Positions 1 through 4,608 of a DNA stretch of 6,764 nt are shown here, one piece after another. The DNA comes from Lentisphaeria bacterium. GTDB taxonomy: Bacteria > Verrucomicrobiota > Lentisphaeria > Oligosphaerales > Oligosphaeraceae. The notes beneath the pieces were generated by a model, which searched no databases, was not told where the DNA came from, and saw only the letters and a program-made list of their open reading frames with translations. Made by a program: the position numbers and the translations under genes. Numbering within the stretch: position 1 is the first letter of the stretch; each line of letters starts with the position of its first letter. The DNA lies in contig JAKSPA010000092.1 of assembly GCA_024405235.1 (NCBI GenBank), forward strand, positions 1 to 6,764, given 5' to 3'.

Positions 1-6
1 CACAAA

Positions 7-14
7 TCCTTCCC
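7..14 (-). promoter_or_regulatory. Shine-Dalgarno-like run at the left edge, probably for a further gene
   Basis: GGGAAGGA on the minus strand lies seven bases after the TAG of the 129-residue protein. A GTG at 3-1 follows after three bases, rather close for a start; an initiator just beyond the edge would be better spaced. It suggests the operon continues to the left. Confidence 0.35.
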
Positions 15-21
15 AGACACC

Positions 22-411
22 CTACGGAGCAGGAAACACATCCTCTGCCAGAACACGGCGGCAGATAGCAAGAAGCATCGCGCGTCTTAACGCCTGCTGA
101 AGCAATCCCCTATCCTCACGCACCTTCTTCTTTACACGGATGTAATGGGCGCAGCAATCTTTCCGACAGTATATGACTCCGAAAAAGACGTAGGGCTTTT
201 CCCAAGGCACATAACCGTCCTCCGCCGCAGGTTCAGCATTGCCGATGCGCACGGCAGGAATCTTTTCATCGCTACCACCAGGCAGCACTTCTATCTTCAG
301 AAGGCTGGCGACTTCCTTGACGACAGCTTCGCCGAATTCATCCACGGCCTCAATGCATTCGCTGCGTTCAAAGCCTATGGGCAAAAAAATGTGCGACATG
401 GCGGCTGACAT
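22..411 (-). CDS. hypothetical 129-residue protein with a Cys-x3-Cys-Cys motif
   Basis: I do not recognise this family. The protein is soluble in appearance, with no signal peptide or membrane span. The N-terminal part (MSHIFLPIGFERSECIEAVDEFGEAVVKEVASLL) looks like a strand then a helix. A middle, acidic region (about 44-70) may be a loop. Residues 73-95 (PYVFFGVIYCRKDCCAHYIRVKK) look like beta strands around a C82-x3-C86-C87 cluster with a nearby histidine. A basic helix (about 96-121) follows, carrying a further Cys at 117. The cysteine cluster could bind metal or form a disulfide, but this is speculation. A strong ribosome site and a three-base gap from the PqqD-like gene show that it is translated as part of the same operon, so it probably serves the same pathway. 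It could be a small accessory or regulatory factor, or a substrate; nothing in the sequence decides this. Confidence 0.75.
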   Translation of the reverse strand: MSAAMSHIFLPIGFERSECIEAVDEFGEAVVKEVASLLKIEVLPGGSDEKIPAVRIGNAEPAAEDGYVPWEKPYVFFGVIYCRKDCCAHYIRVKKKVREDRGLLQQALRRAMLLAICRRVLAEDVFPAP

Positions 412-414
412 CCG

Positions 415-675
415 CTACTCCTCTTCGGTTATAAGACCAGCACCGCGCAACTGCGACAGAAACGCGTGAACATCGTCCGCAAGATTTTCAGGAACGCCCT
501 TGACATGGTCGCGGACATGCTGAATCACTGTCGCTTCATCGACGTTCGATTCCAGCACTTCGCAGATCAGAACGGAAATCGGATTCAAATAGAAGACCTT
601 TCCGTCCGAACGGCGCATGAGAATGCCGCTGTCGTCGAACTCCTTCCTCAAAAAAACATCTGGATGCAGTTTCAT
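415..675 (-). CDS. stand-alone PqqD-family protein (RRE-like peptide chaperone)
   Basis: 86-residue protein with the PqqD/RRE layout. The N-terminal strand KLHPDVFLRKEFDDSGILM and the hairpin GKVFYLNP (25-32) are followed by helix ISVLICEVLES, a second helix (TVIQHVRDHV) and the closing helix ADDVHAFLSQLRGAGLI (66-82). The LNP turn and the ending xFLxxLxxxGLI are typical of the family. In known systems PqqD binds the PqqA precursor for a radical SAM enzyme, and related domains bind RiPP leader peptides. No PqqE-like or other maturation enzyme is visible here. It is the second PqqD-like domain in this cluster and differs clearly in sequence from the one fused to the peptidase-like domain, so the two may bind different segments or different peptides. 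The start has a good ribosome site, and the gap to the upstream ABC gene is only 37 bases. Its last codons form the ribosome site of the next gene. The symbol pqqD is not applied, because nothing indicates PQQ synthesis. Confidence 0.85.
   Translation of the reverse strand: MKLHPDVFLRKEFDDSGILMRRSDGKVFYLNPISVLICEVLESNVDEATVIQHVRDHVKGVPENLADDVHAFLSQLRGAGLITEEE
418..423 (-). promoter_or_regulatory. strong ribosome binding site overlapping the end of the PqqD-like gene
   Basis: GAGGAG on the minus strand, six bases before the ATG at 411, overlaps the last Glu codons just before the TAG of the PqqD-like gene. It fixes the upstream ATG (409-411) rather than the in-frame ATG four codons later (397-399) as the preferred start. 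Confidence 0.75.
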
Positions 676-682
676 TTATTTT

Positions 683-686
683 CTCC
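683..686 (-). promoter_or_regulatory. ribosome binding site of the small PqqD-like gene
   Basis: GGAG on the minus strand, seven bases before the ATG at 675, supports this start. It sits in the 37-base gap after the ABC transporter stop. Confidence 0.7.
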
Positions 687-712
687 GTAAAACGCCAAGA
701 TATGCAAAATGG

Positions 713-2374
713 TCAAGAACACTCTGCTGGATGCATCAAAATGACATCGTCATCATGGCCGCCAGGCAGATCGTGAACAACGGCGAGTATCGTCTTTTTC
801 CCGACAAGTGTCTCCAATTGCGCATAGAACTGCTGTCGTCCGTCCGAATCCAAAGCGGCGGCTGGTTCGTCCAACAAAAGAATCGTCGTATTTCTGAGCA
901 ATTCTCTGGCGAGTGCGACACGCAGTCGTTCACCGCCGGAAAGATTGTCGCCGTTCATGGTGATCTGCACATCGAGTCCGCCAGCGTGATGTTCGAGAAT
1001 GCTGTCGCAGCCTGCCGCCTGAAGCGCCGCCATCAGGACGGAATCCTCCATCGGCGTTCCCGCATTGTTTCCCAGCATGAGATTTTCGCGAAGAGTGCCA
1101 CGGACGAACGGCGGCTTTTGTCCGAGATAGCCTATGTTACGTCGCCATGCGCGTGTGGGAATGCCACTGAGATCCGTGCCGCCGGCGAGAATCCTTCCGC
1201 TTTCAGGGGCATACAGCTTCAGCAGAAGCGCAAGGACAGTGCTTTTGCCGCAGCCATTTGGTCCCATCAGATAGCGAAGGCTTCCCAAAGGCACGGTCAT
1301 GCTGAAATTCTGCAAGGTCTTGGCGTCGGTCGCATATCCGAAAGTGACATTGTCGAGAACAATGTCACCTTCTGGAACAGGAGTCGTTTCGGCAGCATCG
1401 TCTTCTGTATCCTGCACAGTGGCGTTCTTCACCAATTCCTGTATTCGAAGCCATGAAGTCTGCGCCGAGGCTGCGGGCACGAAGAAAAAGGCCAGATTTT
1501 TCGCAGGAGTAAATACAATCCTGATCAGGCAGATTCCAGCCCATAGCGAACTGATTTTGACCATTTCAAGTCCGACAAGATAGAATCCGCCAAGGATGAC
1601 GACTCCCGTGCACATCCATGTGCTGATCTGTATCCAGAACGCAAATCTGTTCTCGTTCGCTATGCGCTTGAGATAAAGATCGCTCCATTGATCAAAACCC
1701 TTCCTGAGGCGGGACTCGGCGGGAGCCGCATAATCATGCGTGTTCATGAGACGATGATTTTCAAGATATTCCTGCATGACCTGCCGCTGCGAAGCCGTGC
1801 ATTCGTGAAGAGTTTTGCTTATCTCGCGCTGGCATTGCTGGAAATATCTGCATACGAACGCCTGCGGCAACAGACACACCGTCACAAAGGCTCCGACACG
1901 CCAATCCATCCAATATACCATTCCCAAAGAAATGACAAGACGGACCATATCGTTCCATACCGATATTCCGCCGTTGCAGATGAAAGACACCACTTCGCCT
2001 GTATCGTGCTGAACGCGATTGAAAAAATAGCCGCTTCCACGCTCCTGGAGGAAGTTCTCAGGAAGCGCGAGAAGACATCTGAACACGGTTCCCTTCGCCT
2101 CTTTGGTGACATGCGCATGCATGACGCCTTTGCAACGGCGCACGCCAAGCGAGATAGCGAAGGAGGCGACCGCAAGCAGAGCCACGGCCACGCACGTCAA
2201 CACCACCTTCGACCGCTCGCCGTTCAAGGCATTATCGACTAGCTGCTTCTGCATCAGAGGCATGAGACATGCAAGTCCTGCCAGCAGGAATTCGGCGAAC
2301 AGAATCGCATAGGCAAAGCGCCTGAATTCCCTGCAGAAGGGTAGTCTGAACAATGTTGTCTTGAGAAAATCCAT
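713..2374 (-). CDS. ABC transporter half-molecule (exporter type, no peptidase domain)
   Basis: 553-residue protein with a membrane domain followed by an ATPase domain, as in type I ABC exporters that act as homodimers in the inner membrane. Hydrophobic segments lie at about 21-44, 57-80, 133-157, 158-176, 247-268 and 275-297. The ATPase motifs are complete: aromatic A-loop near Y347, Walker A GPNGCGKST (371-379), Q-loop Q419, signature LSGGE (478-482), Walker B ILLLDEP with E503, D-loop AALD and switch H534. There is no C39 domain, so it would not cut a leader itself. The C-terminus stops only 19 residues after the switch histidine, shorter than usual, and lacks the common closing segment (D.I.VL..G.IVE.GTH). 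The ATG is seven bases after the preceding TAG with no clear Shine-Dalgarno run, so coupling to the PqqD-peptidase gene is likely. The substrate is unknown; from context, a peptide processed by this locus is plausible. Confidence 0.92.
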   Translation of the reverse strand: MDFLKTTLFRLPFCREFRRFAYAILFAEFLLAGLACLMPLMQKQLVDNALNGERSKVVLTCVAVALLAVASFAISLGVRRCKGVMHAHVTKEAKGTVFRCLLALPENFLQERGSGYFFNRVQHDTGEVVSFICNGGISVWNDMVRLVISLGMVYWMDWRVGAFVTVCLLPQAFVCRYFQQCQREISKTLHECTASQRQVMQEYLENHRLMNTHDYAAPAESRLRKGFDQWSDLYLKRIANENRFAFWIQISTWMCTGVVILGGFYLVGLEMVKISSLWAGICLIRIVFTPAKNLAFFFVPAASAQTSWLRIQELVKNATVQDTEDDAAETTPVPEGDIVLDNVTFGYATDAKTLQNFSMTVPLGSLRYLMGPNGCGKSTVLALLLKLYAPESGRILAGGTDLSGIPTRAWRRNIGYLGQKPPFVRGTLRENLMLGNNAGTPMEDSVLMAALQAAGCDSILEHHAGGLDVQITMNGDNLSGGERLRVALARELLRNTTILLLDEPAAALDSDGRQQFYAQLETLVGKKTILAVVHDLPGGHDDDVILMHPAECS

Positions 2375-2381
2375 TCAATTG

Positions 2382-3107
2382 CTATCGTGGAAAGACAAAG
2401 CGATAGATTTTGGAAAGCAGGCGACGCGTCCAGTAACGGCAGCGATGCCATCGGAATGCAAGCATGCCGACGCGGCCTCGGGAAATGCAGTGATGCCTCC
2501 CAGCGACATCGATTCGCTCGACAACAAGCCGCGGGCGATCGGCTACCGTCACAATCCAGCCGTCTGGAACCGAATTGTTGTCGCCCATGGTGACGAAACC
2601 ATCAGCGGCCATTTTGACGATACGATGGACGATACCATCTTTTGCGTCAGGGAACTTGAATGCAACTATATCCCCACGCGAGAATTCTTCCAAAGGGAGA
2701 TCCTTTACAACAAGAATGTCTCCGAGGACGAAGACTCTGGCCATGCTGTTTCCCTTGTAGAGAAGATGATTCTCTGGAAGGGCATTGGATTTGGCTTCGT
2801 CCGGCAGCGCATCAGAAGGCGTCGGCGTCGCGTCCACCGCCTTTCCGTCAAAGCCCTCGATATATCCGAGAGTCTTCAGCTGGCCAAGATAAAGGCACAG
2901 CGACCGCTTGAGTTCATCGGGATTTTCGTTCGGATATCTTGCGCACATCTGTGCAAGAAGCTCCTCCAGAGAAATTCCGCGGCTGAGTCTTTCGCCGATG
3001 AATTCAGACGAGGCATTCAGTGCATAGGCCTTCCCTGAGGCAGACGCGAAAAGCATCGCGCCGCCATCTGCTCCCTTTCGGAATACTATATGCTTTGCCA
3101 GACGCAA
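2382..3107 (-). CDS. PqqD-like domain fused to S24/S26 signal-peptidase-like domain
   Basis: 241-residue two-domain protein. Residues 1-85 look like a PqqD/RRE domain: a beta-hairpin (AMLFASASGKAYALN) is followed by helices and the ending LKRSLCLYLGQLKTLGYIEGF. A polar, Pro/Asp-rich linker (about 86-112) leads to an S24/S26 fold (about 113-200). That part contains YKGNSM with candidate nucleophile S121, then LGDILVV, RGDIVAF, VHRI with H161 where bacterial signal peptidase I has lysine, and the MGDNN box (174-178) with D182. A Ser-His arrangement matches the SipW/Sec11-type (S26B) pattern. The proline usual soon after the Ser-Met pair is replaced (SMAR). No N-terminal membrane anchor is present. 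The tail (204-241) is very basic and aromatic and could touch membranes. The only start that keeps the whole PqqD domain is TTG at 3107, because a TAA lies seven codons upstream and no other ATG, GTG or TTG falls between; its ribosome site is weak. By inference it binds and perhaps cleaves a leader peptide. It lies seven bases before the next gene. Confidence 0.87.
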   Translation of the reverse strand: MRLAKHIVFRKGADGGAMLFASASGKAYALNASSEFIGERLSRGISLEELLAQMCARYPNENPDELKRSLCLYLGQLKTLGYIEGFDGKAVDATPTPSDALPDEAKSNALPENHLLYKGNSMARVFVLGDILVVKDLPLEEFSRGDIVAFKFPDAKDGIVHRIVKMAADGFVTMGDNNSVPDGWIVTVADRPRLVVERIDVAGRHHCISRGRVGMLAFRWHRCRYWTRRLLSKIYRFVFPR

Positions 3108-3159
3108 GACTATCGAATTCCAGCTTGGTTAAAGATTCTATGCGCCCTTGTGGGGAAAA

Positions 3160-3229
3160 CTCGCGCCCGCCGTGTAAACGGCGGGTGACCCTTTCTCGCG
3201 CCCGCCGTGTAAACGGCGGGTGACCCTTT
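3160..3229. repeat. two perfect tandem copies of a 35-base GC-rich palindromic unit
   Basis: Positions 3160-3194 and 3195-3229 are identical 35-base units joined head to tail with no spacer. Each holds a perfect palindrome, CCCGCCGT-GTAA-ACGGCGGG, at 3166-3185 and 3201-3220: an eight-base-pair stem with a four-base loop. The stems are almost entirely G/C, so either strand could form strong hairpins as RNA, or cruciforms as DNA. The units fill the middle of the gap between the HlyD gene and the PqqD-peptidase gene. Neither hairpin is followed at once by a long T run on either strand, so they are not classic terminators. They resemble REP-like intergenic palindromes, or could serve as an operator, an mRNA-stabilising element or a processing site. 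Function is not shown by the sequence. Confidence 0.9.
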
Positions 3230-3236
3230 GCGCGCT

Positions 3237-3272
3237 AAAAAAACAAAGTGAAGCCAAGATCTCACGGTTCAC
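3237..3272 (-). terminator. possible intrinsic terminator at the 3' end of the HlyD gene
   Basis: On the minus strand the arm GTGAACC (3272-3266) can pair with GGCTTCAC (3255-3248) through seven base pairs and one bulged C, leaving a ten-base loop. A T-rich tract TTTGTTTTTTT (3247-3237) follows directly. The HlyD stop codon lies inside the loop. The shape fits a rho-independent terminator, but the stem is short, bulged and only moderately GC-rich, so it may be leaky. It would separate the exporter/HlyD pair from the downstream PqqD-peptidase genes. Confidence 0.45.
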
Positions 3273-4608
3273 GGAATGCCTCATCGAATCCTTTGATAAT
3301 CGGATAGATGAGATATTCTATGACACGACGTCTGCCAGTCTTGAGTTCGACCTCCGCCTCCATGCCTGGAATGAGTTCGAAATTGTCTGGCACATTTCTG
3401 AGTTTGCCTGAAGCGACCACATGCGTGCGATAATAGGACGCCTTCCCCTGAATGCCTGCATCGCGCGTAAATGTATTTGCGGAAATCATCCTTACGAGAC
3501 CGTTCAGCGTGCCGTGCTTCTGGAAGGGGAAGGCGGAGAGTTTGACGCGCGCTTCGTTGCCAGTCTGAACGCGGCCGATGTCCTGCGGGAGAACTTCCGC
3601 TTCGATTTCCAACATGCCTTCAAGAGGAACCAGAGTAATGACAGCTTCGGCCTCGCCAACCGCCGAACCCACAGGGAACGATGCCATGTCCTGCACGACA
3701 GCACGGCATGGCGCAGTCAGAGTAACATATCCCGCAAGGCTCTCAGCCTTCATCAGCATCTTCTCATTGCCGTCCAGTTCGCGGCTGACATTGATGTATT
3801 CCTCCGATATCGAATTGAGCCACTGCTCCACGAAAGAATTCTTCTCGGAGATGATCGACAACTTCTGCTGTTCATAGGAAAGAAGCTGATTGTTCAGAGC
3901 ATCGACCTGCGCTTCGACTTCCATGCGAGTCATGGCGACTTCAAGGACTTCCTTGTAAGCCACGACGTTCTTCTCGCGGAGATTCAGATACATATTCTCG
4001 ATTTCGGAAGTGTTCTGAAGAATTTCGCGATATTTCTTTTCGCTGTCCTTCGTGGATTTTATCGACGCGTCAATGCGTGCGCAATTGCTTTCGAAATACC
4101 TCATGCGCTCGTCGTAGTAGCTCTTGCGCTGTCGGTAAATCACAAGTTGCAGTTCGCCATTTTCGCCAGTTTCAGGCGCGGGGACATAATCGCTTTCAGA
4201 GGCCTCGGCCTTAAGGCGGTCACGCTGTGCACGCAGCACGCCGACTTCCCTGCTCAGTCGTTCGACTTCCGCCTGATTCAGCGATGGATCGAAGCGCATG
4301 AGTGTCTGCCCCTTTTCGACGATGTCACCAGCACTGACCTCGATAGCCGCAATCACTGCCGATTCGCGTGGTTTCATGACAATGTCACCATGCCCTGAGA
4401 CAACTCGACCATGTGCACGCACGATGATATCGACTTTGGCGAAACACGCCCATAAAATCACGGCGAGAACCGCCACGAAAATCCACGTGATTCCAATGCG
4501 CTCGTACCACTTGAGCCGCTCTTCGCGGATTTCCTGCGCATCCGGAAGAAATTCCACAGCATTGGCGGGAATCGCCTCCTTCTTGTTGTTCTTCTGCTGT
4601 TCGGACAT
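3262..4608 (-). CDS. HlyD-family membrane fusion (periplasmic adaptor) protein
   Basis: 448-residue adaptor of a type I secretion system, expected to bridge the ABC exporter to an outer-membrane channel. A short cytoplasmic N-terminus (1-37) precedes one membrane span (about 38-57). A first lipoyl-like half follows (about 76-108, with the typical GDIVEKGQTLMRFD turn). Residues 110-290 are highly charged and heptad-like, fitting the long alpha-helical coiled-coil hairpin. The second lipoyl half (about 293-326, VTLTAPCRAVVQ) and a beta-barrel region (about 330-425) come next. The C-terminus reads GMEAEVELKTGRRRVIEYLIYPI, a hallmark of HlyD-type adaptors. The ATG abuts the TAA of the upstream exporter gene with no spacer, so the two are probably translationally coupled. 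A run of six G residues (4616-4621), seven bases before the ATG, could act as a weak ribosome site. No outer-membrane TolC partner is encoded in the window. Length and domain order are normal for the family. Confidence 0.95.
   Translation of the reverse strand: MSEQQKNNKKEAIPANAVEFLPDAQEIREERLKWYERIGITWIFVAVLAVILWACFAKVDIIVRAHGRVVSGHGDIVMKPRESAVIAAIEVSAGDIVEKGQTLMRFDPSLNQAEVERLSREVGVLRAQRDRLKAEASESDYVPAPETGENGELQLVIYRQRKSYYDERMRYFESNCARIDASIKSTKDSEKKYREILQNTSEIENMYLNLREKNVVAYKEVLEVAMTRMEVEAQVDALNNQLLSYEQQKLSIISEKNSFVEQWLNSISEEYINVSRELDGNEKMLMKAESLAGYVTLTAPCRAVVQDMASFPVGSAVGEAEAVITLVPLEGMLEIEAEVLPQDIGRVQTGNEARVKLSAFPFQKHGTLNGLVRMISANTFTRDAGIQGKASYYRTHVVASGKLRNVPDNFELIPGMEAEVELKTGRRRVIEYLIYPIIKGFDEAFREP

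Noticed and set aside
22..411. The 129-residue protein as the RiPP precursor
   Set aside because: It is long for a precursor and looks folded, with strands and helices throughout and no clear leader/core boundary. The idea cannot be excluded but is not supported.
713..933. Frameshift at the end of the second ABC transporter
   Set aside because: Other minus-strand frames after the switch histidine do not restore the usual closing segment, so the short end is taken as real.
617..1456. Long plus-strand open frames opposite the transporter and HlyD genes (also 3421-4398 and 5116-5871)
   Set aside because: They are antisense to well-supported genes with complete motifs, and their translations show no recognisable domain.
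3135..3140. TAGAAT as a -10 promoter box for the PqqD-peptidase gene
   Set aside because: It resembles TATAAT on the minus strand, but no acceptable -35 hexamer lies 15 to 19 bases upstream, and the host's sigma factor consensus is unknown.
3166..3220. The two palindromes as classic intrinsic terminators
   Set aside because: Neither is followed closely by a proper T run. The minus-strand TTTT after the lower-coordinate hairpin is short and six bases away.
3140..3223. Short plus-strand reading frame of 27 codons through the repeats
   Set aside because: It starts at an ATG at 3140 but its sequence is dictated by the palindromic repeats. It has no ribosome site and runs against all neighbouring genes.
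3160..3229. CRISPR array
   Set aside because: Only two units exist, they are directly adjacent with no spacers, and no cas gene is present.
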